From Verrucomicrobiota bacterium (GTDB taxonomy: Bacteria > Verrucomicrobiota > Verrucomicrobiia > Opitutales > Opitutaceae): a stretch of 28,211 nt of DNA. The stretch's first letter is position 1, and every line of letters begins with the position of its first letter. The position numbers were made by a program, and so were the translations under genes. The notes below the pieces were generated by a model that saw only the letters and a program-made list of their open reading frames with translations, was not told the DNA's origin and did no database searches. Shown here piece by piece: positions 1-8,353 of this stretch. Location of the stretch: assembly GCA_023433275.1 (NCBI GenBank), contig JAEZDN010000012.1, forward strand, positions 1-28,211. The letters run 5' to 3'.

Positions 1-21
1 GGGCGAGGGCGCCCCGGCTCC
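1..21. repeat. Short GC-rich palindromic repeat, window edge
   Basis: The first 21 bases match bases 3071-3091 exactly. The unit is self-complementary around GGCGCC. Both copies lie between genes. The left edge of the window may cut this copy. Confidence 0.7.
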
Positions 22-122
22 ATATAAGACCCTATCCTCTGAGTCTCAAAGGCAGGGCGGAGCGGCTCTCTGCCGCGATGGCGTTACACGCCCGCCCTCC
101 GCCCCCCATAATCATCACGCGC

Positions 123-161
123 AAAAAAGCCGTTTGCGGGACGCGTTTAACGCGCCCGCAA
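123..161 (-). terminator. Rho-independent terminator of the lipoprotein gene
   Basis: Read on the minus strand, a stem of TTGCGGG plus CGCG pairs with its complement around a 5-base loop (134-161), with one bulged base. Six T residues (bases 123-128) follow after a short GC spacer. It lies about 65 bases past the stop of the minus-strand lipoprotein gene, where a terminator would be expected. The gap between stem and T-run is a little long. Confidence 0.6.
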
Positions 162-225
162 CCTGCTGAAGATTCGCAATTGTCAGTTCCGCCGAATCGT
201 TCGGTCGAATCGTCGGGCCGCCCGA

Positions 226-657
226 TCAGCGACCGATCTCGGAACGACCCGAGGCCCGGCGCCGCAGGTTTTCCCGCTCCTCCTCCGTCAGGAAAGAAGT
301 CAGCTCGACGTCGGTGCGGCCTTGCGCCCGCGAACGCAGGATCGAGCGCTCGTCAGCGTTCAGCATGTTGTAATAGTCGTCCGGACTGAATCCGTATGAG
401 TCGCGGTTCTGGTAGTTTTCCGCCTGGCGATCCTTGTTGTTGCCATAGGCGCCACCCGCGACACCACCGGCGATCGCACCAAGGGCCGCGCCCTTGCCGG
501 CGTCGCCTGACTGGTGGCCGATGATGCCACCGAGCACCGCGCCGGCAGCCGCGCCACCGGCTGCACCTCGCGTCGTGTTGTTGTCGTAACCGCTGTTACA
601 AGCGGTGAAAAGCGTGAGCGTGCCGGCCAGTGCGAGGGAAGTGATGAGAGTTTTCAT
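226..657 (-). CDS. Small lipoprotein with a glycine-zipper segment
   Basis: The protein has 143 residues. It starts with a lipoprotein signal peptide (MKTLITSLALAG...) ending in a lipobox LFTAC, so Cys20 would be lipidated and the protein anchored to a membrane facing the periplasm. Residues about 27-75 are rich in Gly and Ala with GxxxG spacing (GGAAAGAVLGGIIG, GAIAGGVAGG), as in glycine-zipper outer-membrane lipoproteins of the Rick_17kDa_Anti/YMGG type. The C-terminal half is polar and charged, with DDYYNML and TEEERENLRRR. A longer reading frame extends upstream to 792, but the signal peptide fixes the start at 657. A terminator follows the gene. It diverges from the tgt fusion gene across a 249-base gap in which I see nothing definite. 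Role unknown; an envelope structural or stress function is inference. Confidence 0.85.
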   Translation of the reverse strand: MKTLITSLALAGTLTLFTACNSGYDNNTTRGAAGGAAAGAVLGGIIGHQSGDAGKGAALGAIAGGVAGGAYGNNKDRQAENYQNRDSYGFSPDDYYNMLNADERSILRSRAQGRTDVELTSFLTEEERENLRRRASGRSEIGR

Positions 658-906
658 GATGATGTGGATTGGTTTTGTCCTCCCTAGATCGTGGGCCCCT
701 GCCGGCTGTTCCCCCTCACACCCACTCCGCCAGCCAAACCGGCAATCCCCCGATGGGGGCCATGGCATGCACTCTGATGAAAATGGGGCCACCTGGCCTC
801 ATCGCCTCCCTGCCTTCGTGATTATTCCTTCACGCTTCTTCCTTCCCGCCTCCCCTTGCCGCCTTGCCATCGTCGCCCCCGCACCCCAAGCCATTCGCGC
901 CCACGC

Positions 907-2973
907 ATGTCCCGCCTCGCCTTCACGCTCGAAAAGCAATCGCCCCATTCCAAGGCCCGCGCGGGTCGTTTCACCACCGCCCACGGCGAGGTCCGCACCC
1001 CCGTCTTCATGCCGGTGGGCACCCAGGCCACCGTGAAGAACATGAACGTCGAGGGCCTCAAGGCCGTCGGCGCGCAGGTGCTCCTCGCCAACACCTACCA
1101 CCTGCTCCTGCGCCCGGGCCCTGAAGTGTTCCGCCAGTTCGGCGGCGTCCATCGCTTCATGCAATGGGATCGTCCCGTCCTCACCGACTCCGGCGGCTTC
1201 CAGATCTTCTCCCTGCCCGAGTCCCGCGTCATGACCGAGGCCGGCGCGCAGTTCCGCAGTTACGTTGACGGCGCCGTGCACTTCCTTTCCCCCGAGTCGA
1301 GCATCGCCATGCAACGCGCCATCGGCAGCGACATCATGATGGTGCTCGACCAATGCATCCCCTCGACCGCCACGCACGCCGAGACCGAGGCCGCCATGCA
1401 CCTCACCCACCGCTGGGCCGAGCGCTCGCTGCAGGCGCGCGGCGACTCCCCGCAGGCACTGTTCGGCATCGTGCAGGGCGCCTGTCACCGCGACCTTCGC
1501 CAGCAGAGCGCCGAGTTCCTCCGCGCCCTCCCCTTCGACGGTCTCGCCATCGGCGGGCTCGCCGTCGGCGAAACCCACGAGCAGCGCTACGAATTCACCG
1601 GCCTCGTCACCGATCACCTCCCCGCCCATCTCCCCCGGTACCTGATGGGCGTCGGCACCCCCATCGACATCCTGGAATCCGTGCATCGCGGGGTGGACAT
1701 GTTCGATTGCATCATTCCCACGCAACTCGCCCAGCGCGGCACCGCGTTCACCTCGCACGGTCGTATCCACTGCCGGCGCGGCATCTACAAGTTCTCCGCG
1801 GCCCCGCTGGACGCCGCCTGTACCTGCACCACCTGCGCGAAATACTCCCGCGCCTACCTCCATCACCTCACGAAGGCCGACGAGGTGCTCGGCTGGCAGC
1901 TGCTCTCAATCCATAATCTCGCGTTCTACCACAACCTCATGGCCGAGATCCGGGACGCGATTCTCGGCGACACCTTTCCCGCCTACTACGAACGCCAGCG
2001 CGTGGCCCTGATCCGGGAGGACGAGGCCAACCCGTCCGTTCCCACCTCCAAATCCCGCCCCAAATCCGCGCCCCAGCGCGGCGACTACGAAATCCATGTT
2101 TCCCCCCAGGGTTTCTCGAGCATCCGCCAGCGTAGCTCGGGCGAGGTCATGCATTCGGTGTCCGCCCCGGAAGAGGAAGCCAACCGGCTCTACATCGAAC
2201 AATCGCGTCTCGCCTCCCGCCTCCGTCGCCGCGACGCCAACGATGACCAGCCGCTCGTGGTGTGGGATGTCGGCCTCGGCGCCGCGTCCAATGCCATGGC
2301 CGCGATCCACCGCTTCGAGGCTGAGCTTTCCACCGAGGGTGCCGCCGCGCTTCGCCCGCTGCACCTCATCAGCTTCGAACGCGATCTCGACCCGCTGATC
2401 TTGGCCGCGCGCCACGCGTCGCATTTCCCCCATCTTCGCCACGGCGCGCCCCATGGCCTGCTCAACAAGGGCCGTTGGGGCCATGCCTCGGGCCTCGTCG
2501 ACTGGCGGCTTCTGCGCGGCGATTTCCTCGAGCACCTCGAGGGAGCCCCGCCGCCTGACCTGATCTTCTACGATCCCTTTTCGGCGAAGACGGACACCGC
2601 GCTCTGGCACACCGATGTCTTCGCGCGCCTGCACCGCCATTGCCAGGCTCGGCCCGCGGAACTCTACACTTACGCCGCGGGCACCGGGGTCCGCGCCGCT
2701 CTCCTCCATGCCGGCTTTTTCGTGGCCGAGGGCGTGGGCACCGGCCCCAAGGCCACCACCACCGTCGCCTACAGCCAGCGTCCCGCCCCGTCCGACGATG
2801 CGGCCGCGCCCCGGCTCCTCGCCGCCGACTGGCTCGCGCGCTGGCGTCGCAGCGACGCGAAATTCCCCGCCGGCTGTGACGCCGCGCAGCAAGCCGCCTT
2901 CGCGGAACGGATCGAAGCCCATCCCCAGTTTGCCGTTGGCACGGCCGAACCCACACCGCGGCAGGTTCGCTGA
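907..2973 (+). CDS. tgt: tRNA-guanine transglycosylase fused to a MnmC/MnmD-like methyltransferase
   Basis: The product has 688 residues. Residues 1 to about 375 are bacterial Tgt, which swaps guanine-34 of GUN-anticodon tRNAs for the queuosine precursor preQ1. Visible motifs are LTDSGGFQ (general acid/base Asp), AIGGLAVGE, VDMFDC (nucleophile Asp, residue 264 or 267) and the zinc site CxCxxC with a later His near residues 304-335. The usual PTRxxRxG motif reads PTQLAQRG, with both Arg replaced by Gln. After a Ser/Pro/Lys-rich linker, residues about 391-688 resemble the methyltransferase half of MnmC (PF05430; MnmD when free-standing): QGFSSI...GEVMHS, the SAM loop WDVGLGAASN (about 451), LISFERD, LIFYDPFS (about 555), YTYAAGTGVRAAL and AGFFV...GTGPK. 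Normal Tgt has about 375 residues. The start at 907 gives MSRLAFTLE, a standard Tgt N-terminus. No FAD oxidase half of MnmC is present. Confidence 0.9.
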   Translation: MSRLAFTLEKQSPHSKARAGRFTTAHGEVRTPVFMPVGTQATVKNMNVEGLKAVGAQVLLANTYHLLLRPGPEVFRQFGGVHRFMQWDRPVLTDSGGFQIFSLPESRVMTEAGAQFRSYVDGAVHFLSPESSIAMQRAIGSDIMMVLDQCIPSTATHAETEAAMHLTHRWAERSLQARGDSPQALFGIVQGACHRDLRQQSAEFLRALPFDGLAIGGLAVGETHEQRYEFTGLVTDHLPAHLPRYLMGVGTPIDILESVHRGVDMFDCIIPTQLAQRGTAFTSHGRIHCRRGIYKFSAAPLDAACTCTTCAKYSRAYLHHLTKADEVLGWQLLSIHNLAFYHNLMAEIRDAILGDTFPAYYERQRVALIREDEANPSVPTSKSRPKSAPQRGDYEIHVSPQGFSSIRQRSSGEVMHSVSAPEEEANRLYIEQSRLASRLRRRDANDDQPLVVWDVGLGAASNAMAAIHRFEAELSTEGAAALRPLHLISFERDLDPLILAARHASHFPHLRHGAPHGLLNKGRWGHASGLVDWRLLRGDFLEHLEGAPPPDLIFYDPFSAKTDTALWHTDVFARLHRHCQARPAELYTYAAGTGVRAALLHAGFFVAEGVGTGPKATTTVAYSQRPAPSDDAAAPRLLAADWLARWRRSDAKFPAGCDAAQQAAFAERIEAHPQFAVGTAEPTPRQVR

Positions 2974-3069
2974 CTTCGCTGCTCGCCGCGACGCCCTCTT
3001 GCCATCCTCGCTAGTCGCAGGGCGCCCCGAGCCTGCGCCCCTCCGAACGATCGCACCGCCCACCAAACC

Positions 3070-3091
3070 GGGGCGAGGGCGCCCCGGCTCC
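3070..3091. repeat. Short GC-rich palindromic repeat
   Basis: This is a second copy of the element at bases 1-21 (GGGCGAGGGCGCCCCGGCTC core). It lies in the 291-base gap between the tgt fusion and uvrA, which holds only repeats and no visible gene. Confidence 0.7.
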
Positions 3092-3115
3092 AAATTCTCC
3101 GCATCACCTTTCCCG

Positions 3116-3139
3116 GTAGGGGCCGAGCTTGCTCGGTCC
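3116..3139 (+). repeat. REP-like palindrome
   Basis: The unit starts GTAGGGGCCGAGCTTGCTCGG. The arms CCGAGC and GCTCGG flank a TT centre. An almost identical copy in the opposite orientation lies at 22105-22128. Confidence 0.75.
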
Positions 3140-3194
3140 TCAAGCCATCACGCCGCAATCGGGAAAGGATCTGGGTCAGGGTCTTCTCGAATCC

Positions 3195-3268
3195 GTAGGG
3201 ACGCAGTCTTGCTGCGCCCTAACGTCACGTGGCGTCTGTGGCAAAGGTCGCCGCAAAATCGTCCCTAC
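3195..3268. repeat. Head-to-head pair of REP-like repeats
   Basis: The segment begins GTAGGGACG and ends CGTCCCTAC, so two units face each other. The left unit contains GCAG-TCTT-CTGC-type arms. The right unit overlaps the end of uvrA, and the GTAGGG of this unit supplies the uvrA stop codon. The arrangement resembles a bacterial interspersed mosaic element. Confidence 0.7.
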
Positions 3269-6159
3269 CTCAACGCGGCTCCCGTCAGCGAGCGCCGTTC
3301 CTTCCGGATTCCCGCCACGGGTCCCGCATAAACAATCTCCCCGCCATCCGGTCCGCCGCCCGGTCCGAGATCCACGATCCAATCGGCCAGGCGAATCACA
3401 TCCAGGTTGTGCTCGATCACGATCAGCGTGTTGCCGGCGTCGCGCAGCTTGAACATCAGGTCGACCAGCCGCTGGATGTCGGTCCAGTTCAACCCCGTGG
3501 TGGGCTCATCCAGGATATAGAGCGTCGTGCCCTGCTGGCGCTTGCTGAGCTCGAGGGAAAGCTTGATCCGCTGCGCCTCCCCGCCCGACAAGGTCGTGGC
3601 CGACTGCCCGAGATGCACATAACCCAGGCCGACCGCTTCGAGCGTCGCCAGCTTCTCACTGATGCGCGGGTGCGCCCGGAAAAGCTCCATCGCCTCGCGC
3701 ACCGTGAGATCCAGCACATCCGCGATATTCCTGCCATGGTAACGCACCTCGAGCGTCTCGCGGTTGAACCGCCGCCCATCGCAACTCGGGCACGGCGCAT
3801 ACGCGTCGGCCATGAACTGCATGTCCAGCCGGATCTGCCCGTCGCCCTGGCATCGCTCACAGCGCCCGCCGCGCACATTGAAGCTGAATCGATTGGCCTT
3901 GTACCCGCGCACCTTGGCGAGCGGGAGCTTGGCGAACAGGTCCCGCAGCAGGTCGAGCAAACCCACATAGCTCGCCGGGTTGGACCGCGGGCTGCGGCCG
4001 ATCGGCTCCTGGTCCACCTGCACCGTCGTCTCGAAATGCTCGAGCCCCGTAATCCCGCGGTGCTTCCCGGGCAGGATCTTCGTCGCGCCATTCAGCTTGC
4101 GCGCCGCCACCACCGCCAGGATGTCGTTCACGAGCGTGCTCTTGCCCGAACCCGAAACGCCCGTCACGCACGTGAGCAGGCCGACCGGGAAACGAGCGTC
4201 CACCAGTTTCAAATTGTGCTCGGCTGCCCCCTTGATCACCAGCCAACGATCATCGGGCTCAAGCGTCCTGGCGTCGTTCACCACCCCGAGCTTTCCACCC
4301 AGGTAGGCGCCCGTGCGTGACGCCGACGGTGCGAGCTTCGCGCATTCCGCCGGGGAACCCTGGAACAGGATCTGGCCGCCCTCGGTGCCCGCCCCGGGCC
4401 CCAGTTCGATCAGTTCATCCGCAATGCGCATCGTGTCCGCGTCATGCTCGACCACGAGCACCGTGTTGCCCCGGTCCCGCAGCTCGCGCAGCGTGGCGAG
4501 CAACCGCTGGTTGTCGTGCGGGTGCAGCCCGATGCTCGGCTCGTCCAGGACATAGATCACGCCGACGAGCCCCATGCCCAGCTGGGTCGCCAGTCGCACG
4601 CGCTGCGCCTCGCCGCCGGAAAGCGTCGCATACTCCCGCTCGAGCGTGAGGTAGCCCAGCCCGGTCTCCGCCAGGAAATGCAACCGTTGCGTCACGCCAT
4701 CGAGCACTTCGCGCACCGCGTCCGTCGCGGGCAACACCCCGCGCAAACAATGCATGAATTCCATCCCGCGCCGGATATCCAGCGCCATGAATTGGGCAAA
4801 GCCCAACCCTGCCGGGGCGGCGCTCGACGACGTCCCGGCTCCGTCGGGCGACGCTCCTCCAGCGCCCCCCACCAGCACCGCCGCGCTCCGCGCATTCAAC
4901 CGCAGGCCATGACACGACGGGCACTCGCCGCTCGCCATGAACGTCGACAACCGGGCCCGAAAGCCGTCGCTGCTCGACTCGCGCCGGCTTTGTTCGAGCA
5001 GCGCGATGATCCCGGGAAACGGCCTGGCCTCCGCCTGCTGCGTGCGCCTCAGCCGGAAACTGAACAGCCGTTCCCCTGCCCCATGCAGCAACGCATCGCG
5101 CGTGGCCGCCGGCAGGTCTTTCCACGGCACCTCCGGGTCGAACGGCAGTTGCTCCGCCAGTTGCTTGAGGATCGCGTTGTGTCGGATGATCAGGTTCCGC
5201 CCGCCAATCCGCCACGGCTTGATGGCGCCTTCGCGCACCGACTTGTCGGGCTTCGGCACGATCAGCTCCTCGCTGAATGTCAGCTTGCGCCCCAATCCAC
5301 CGCACTCCTCGCACGCGCCCTCGCTGTGATTGAACGAGAAGTGACGTGGGGTCAGCGGTTCAAACACGTCGCCGCAAATCTCGCAGCTGAGGCTCTGGCT
5401 CAACGGGATCTCCCGCCAGGGCTGGTCCGCGGCCCGCTGCACCAGCACCAGCGCGCGGTTCTGCCCCTCGCGAAACGCCAGCTCCAGTGAGTCCGCCAGC
5501 CGGCTGCGTTGGTCGGCCGCGACCAACACCCGGTCCACGACCACCTCGACCGCCACGGGATCGGCGCCGTTCGGCACCAGCTTCGGTTCCTCCAGCGACT
5601 TGATCTCACCCCCGATGCGCACCCGCTGGAACCCCCGTTGGCGGAGCCGCGGCAACTCATCGCGCAGCACCGACGGCTTGGCCGTCATCCACGGGGCCAG
5701 GATCACCGCGCGCTCGCCGGGGGCGTCGCGAAACAACTGGTTCAGGCAATCATCGAGCGAGCGCTTTTCGACGCGCCCGCCATCCTTTGGGCACCGCTGC
5801 TCCCCGCAAAGCGCCCAGAGCAGACGCGCGTAATCGGCCACTTCCGTCACGGTGGCCACCGTGCTGCGCGGCGAGCCGCCACCCGTGCGCTGCTCGATCG
5901 CCAGCACCGGGGAAAGGCCGTGGATGAAGTCCACATCCGGACGCTTCAGCTGCTCGAGCACCTGCCGGGCCGAGGCCGAAAGGCTCTCCATGTACTTCCG
6001 GTATCCCTCTGCATAAATCGTGTCGAACGCCAGCGATGACTTCCCGGAGCCGCTCGGCCCGGTCAACACCACCAACTGGCCGCGCCGGATGCGCAGTTCC
6101 AGGTTCTTCAGGTTGTGCTCCCGGGCTCCCTTGATGTGAATGTGCGAGGCGGCGTCCAC
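3265..6159 (-). CDS. uvrA: UvrABC excinuclease subunit A
   Basis: This 964-residue ABC-type ATPase is the damage-recognition subunit of nucleotide excision repair. It dimerises, scans DNA and loads UvrB. Two ATPase heads are visible: Walker A GPSGSGKSS near residue 34 and GVSGSGKST near 666, with signature LSGGEAQR near 511 and 855. Each is followed by a Walker B segment (VLDEPSIGLHP, ILDEPTTGLN). Zinc modules are CEICG...CEECGG (about 257) and CERCQGDG...CPSCDG (about 764). The UvrB-binding region (about 130-250, with RVRIGGEIKSLEE and VEVVVDRVLV) is present, so it is a full UvrA and not a short UvrA2. A Gly/Ala/Ser-rich insert sits near 423-455. The start is GTG; an in-frame TGA 21 bases upstream rules out a longer form, and no clear ribosome-binding site is seen. 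The C-terminus stops right after SLTGAALR, with the TAG provided by a repeat. Confidence 0.96.
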   Translation of the reverse strand: MDAASHIHIKGAREHNLKNLELRIRRGQLVVLTGPSGSGKSSLAFDTIYAEGYRKYMESLSASARQVLEQLKRPDVDFIHGLSPVLAIEQRTGGGSPRSTVATVTEVADYARLLWALCGEQRCPKDGGRVEKRSLDDCLNQLFRDAPGERAVILAPWMTAKPSVLRDELPRLRQRGFQRVRIGGEIKSLEEPKLVPNGADPVAVEVVVDRVLVAADQRSRLADSLELAFREGQNRALVLVQRAADQPWREIPLSQSLSCEICGDVFEPLTPRHFSFNHSEGACEECGGLGRKLTFSEELIVPKPDKSVREGAIKPWRIGGRNLIIRHNAILKQLAEQLPFDPEVPWKDLPAATRDALLHGAGERLFSFRLRRTQQAEARPFPGIIALLEQSRRESSSDGFRARLSTFMASGECPSCHGLRLNARSAAVLVGGAGGASPDGAGTSSSAAPAGLGFAQFMALDIRRGMEFMHCLRGVLPATDAVREVLDGVTQRLHFLAETGLGYLTLEREYATLSGGEAQRVRLATQLGMGLVGVIYVLDEPSIGLHPHDNQRLLATLRELRDRGNTVLVVEHDADTMRIADELIELGPGAGTEGGQILFQGSPAECAKLAPSASRTGAYLGGKLGVVNDARTLEPDDRWLVIKGAAEHNLKLVDARFPVGLLTCVTGVSGSGKSTLVNDILAVVAARKLNGATKILPGKHRGITGLEHFETTVQVDQEPIGRSPRSNPASYVGLLDLLRDLFAKLPLAKVRGYKANRFSFNVRGGRCERCQGDGQIRLDMQFMADAYAPCPSCDGRRFNRETLEVRYHGRNIADVLDLTVREAMELFRAHPRISEKLATLEAVGLGYVHLGQSATTLSGGEAQRIKLSLELSKRQQGTTLYILDEPTTGLNWTDIQRLVDLMFKLRDAGNTLIVIEHNLDVIRLADWIVDLGPGGGPDGGEIVYAGPVAGIRKERRSLTGAALR

Positions 6160-6313
6160 GCGCTGAAGGTTGTCGTTTCATGCCACGCGTCAAAACGCGA
6201 ATCCGGCGCCCGCCCCACCCATCGCGAGGCTTTGGCACTTGTGTTTATGACAAATCCGGCGCCTTATCGCCATTAAGTGGCAGACGCCCCCGCCTGCGAC
6301 TTTCCCTCCCCGT

Positions 6314-6336
6314 GCCTCGACCCGTCGAGGCGTTTT
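6314..6336 (+). promoter_or_regulatory. Leader hairpin before the DUF1302 gene (attenuator-like)
   Basis: GCCTCGA and TCGAGGC form a perfect 7-bp stem around CCCG, followed by GTTTTC. This resembles a small terminator, but no plus-strand gene precedes it because uvrA runs the other way. It sits directly before the candidate ATG at 6338 and 25 bases before the ATG at 6356, so it may act in the leader RNA. The short T-run makes termination uncertain. Confidence 0.4.
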
Positions 6337-6355
6337 CATGTCACCCCTCTTTCCC

Positions 6356-8335
6356 ATGAACCCCAGCAATGTCAGTTCACGTTCGTTCCGCCGCGTCCTC
6401 TGCGCGGTCCTCGCCATCGCGGGCACCGCGCCCCTCGCCCAATCCCTCGTCTTCGAGGTCGGCGAGATCAAGGGCAGCTTCGACACCACGCTTTCCGTCG
6501 GTGGTCTCTACCGCCTCCAGGATCCCGATCCGCAGTATTACAGCATCAGCTCCGGCGGCCGCCAGCGCTCCTCGAACACCGACGATGGCAATCTCAACTA
6601 TGAGAAGGGCATGGCCTCGTTCCTCGTGAAAGCCAGCCACGACCTCCAGCTGGACTACCGCGACGTGGGCGTCTTCGTCCGCGGCTATTACTTCAACGAC
6701 TTCGTCAATTCCCAGGGCACGCGGGCGCGCACGCCCCTGAATGACGAGGCCCTCGACCTGGTCGGCCGCAACGCCGAACTTCTCGACGCCTACCTCTATT
6801 ACCGCACCGACCTCGGTTCGATGCCCGCCACCTTCCGCGTCGGCCAGCAGGTGCTCAGCTGGGGCGAAAGCACATTCATCCCCAACGGCATCAACTCCGT
6901 CAACCCGATCGACGTCGCCAAGCTCCGCACGCCGGGCTCCGAACTCAAGGAAGCCCTCCTTCCGGTCAACATGGTGTCCGGTTCCATCAGCCTAACCGAC
7001 ACGCTGAGCCTGGAGGCATTCTACCTTCTCGACTGGCAGCGCACGCGGGTCGATCCCCCCGGCACCTATTTCAGCACGAATGACTTCGTCGCCAAGGGCG
7101 GCCGCAAGGTCTTCCTCGGGTTCGGCGCCATCTCCGACCTCGCCGGCCTCGGCTCGGTCATGCGCGGACCCGATGACGAACCGAGCGAGAGCGGCCAATA
7201 CGGTCTCAACTTCCGCTGGCTCGCTGAAAATCTCAACAGCACCGAGTTCGGTCTGTTCTACATGAACTACCACAGCCGCCTGCCGGTGCTCTCCGCCCGC
7301 ACGCCCACCGCCGGCATCAGCGCGGCCTTTGTGCAGGCCACCGCCGGCAGCCTGGCCACCGCCAACATCGCCCCGGTCATGGCCGCCAATGGGATCCCGC
7401 CGGCCACCATCGGCGTGGTCCTCCCGGGCCTCGTGGGCTCCGCCCTCCTGGGCGTGCCTGCCGGTTCGCTCGCCCCTTCCCTCGCGCCGTATGCGGCGTT
7501 TTACCCCGCCGCCCAGTCCGTGGCCTCGGGCGCCCGCACGATCGGCTTCCTCACCTCCGCGCAGTCGGCGAACTACCTCATCGAGTTTCCCGAGGATATC
7601 CATCTCGTCGGCGCCAGCTTCAACACCAGCGTCAAGGGCATCGCCCTCCAGGGCGAGTTGAGCTATCGCACCAACCAGCCGCTCCAGGTGGATGACGTCG
7701 AGCTGCTCTTCGCCGCCCTCTCCTCCATCAACCCCTCGTTCGGTCCCAACAACCAGATCGGCAACTTCGGCGGCCAGCTCAACACGCGCATCCCCGGTTG
7801 GCGTCGCCACAAGGTCCTCACCGGCCAGATCACCGCGACTCGCGTCAGCCGGGGTATCCTCGGCGCCGCCCAGTCGACCCTCGTGGCCGAGGCCGGATTC
7901 GTCCGCGCCGACCTGCCCGCCAAGAACGTCCTTCGCTACGAGGGCGCCGCCACATTCGGCGGCGGCGAGATCGCCTACATGAACGCCTCCGGCAGCAACA
8001 CCTCGGGCGTCCTGCCGCTCTCCGAACCTTCCGAGGCCTTCGCGGACGACTTCTCCTGGGGCTACGCCGTCGTCGGCCGTCTCGACTACAACAACCTCTT
8101 CGCCGGCGTGAATGTCTCGCCGCTCTTCGTTTTCGCCCACGACGTCGGCGGCAACACCCCCGCCCCGCTGGGCAACTTCCTCCACGGCCGCAAGACCATC
8201 ACCCTCGGCGCCGATTTCACCTACCAGAACGCCTGGGCGGTGGAACTTCGCTACGTGAACTTTACCGGCGCGGGCCGCTACAATCTGCTCGGCGACCGCG
8301 ATTACGTCTCCGCCACCCTGAAATATTCTTTCTAA
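6356..8335 (+). CDS. DUF1302-family outer-envelope protein, probable beta-barrel
   Basis: The product has 659 residues, with a signal peptide (RRVLCAVLAIAGTAPLAQS) and a mature start LVFEVGEIKGSFDTTLSVGGLYR, typical of DUF1302 (PF06980). The body alternates polar and aromatic residues as in outer-membrane beta-strands, with QQVLSWGES, NSVNPIDVAKLRTPG and a C-terminal aromatic strand YVSATLKYSF. The terminal Phe is a common signal for barrel assembly. A hydrophobic Ala/Pro/Gly-rich stretch near residues 325-400 is unusual and could be a plug or loop. The alternative ATG at 6338 would put its ribosome site inside a hairpin, so 6356 is preferred. The DUF1329 gene follows after 18 bases, so the two are co-transcribed. 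Family members often sit beside DUF1329 and MMPL transporter genes. An outer-membrane port for a hydrophobic compound is inference. Confidence 0.85.
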   Translation: MNPSNVSSRSFRRVLCAVLAIAGTAPLAQSLVFEVGEIKGSFDTTLSVGGLYRLQDPDPQYYSISSGGRQRSSNTDDGNLNYEKGMASFLVKASHDLQLDYRDVGVFVRGYYFNDFVNSQGTRARTPLNDEALDLVGRNAELLDAYLYYRTDLGSMPATFRVGQQVLSWGESTFIPNGINSVNPIDVAKLRTPGSELKEALLPVNMVSGSISLTDTLSLEAFYLLDWQRTRVDPPGTYFSTNDFVAKGGRKVFLGFGAISDLAGLGSVMRGPDDEPSESGQYGLNFRWLAENLNSTEFGLFYMNYHSRLPVLSARTPTAGISAAFVQATAGSLATANIAPVMAANGIPPATIGVVLPGLVGSALLGVPAGSLAPSLAPYAAFYPAAQSVASGARTIGFLTSAQSANYLIEFPEDIHLVGASFNTSVKGIALQGELSYRTNQPLQVDDVELLFAALSSINPSFGPNNQIGNFGGQLNTRIPGWRRHKVLTGQITATRVSRGILGAAQSTLVAEAGFVRADLPAKNVLRYEGAATFGGGEIAYMNASGSNTSGVLPLSEPSEAFADDFSWGYAVVGRLDYNNLFAGVNVSPLFVFAHDVGGNTPAPLGNFLHGRKTITLGADFTYQNAWAVELRYVNFTGAGRYNLLGDRDYVSATLKYSF

Positions 8336-8353
8336 ACCGCGACCTCTCACCCC

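Noticed and set aside
605..1036. Small plus-strand frame between the lipoprotein and tgt genes
   Set aside because: It overlaps both genes, has a Pro/Arg/Ser-rich composition and no ribosome-binding site.
3265..6159. UvrA2-type paralogue instead of UvrA
   Set aside because: The UvrB-binding region is present and the length is normal, so the main UvrA is the better call.
6233..6248. Sigma-54-like promoter TGGCAC-N5-TTTAT upstream of the DUF1302 gene
   Set aside because: The -24 half is good, but the essential GC of the -12 half is missing.
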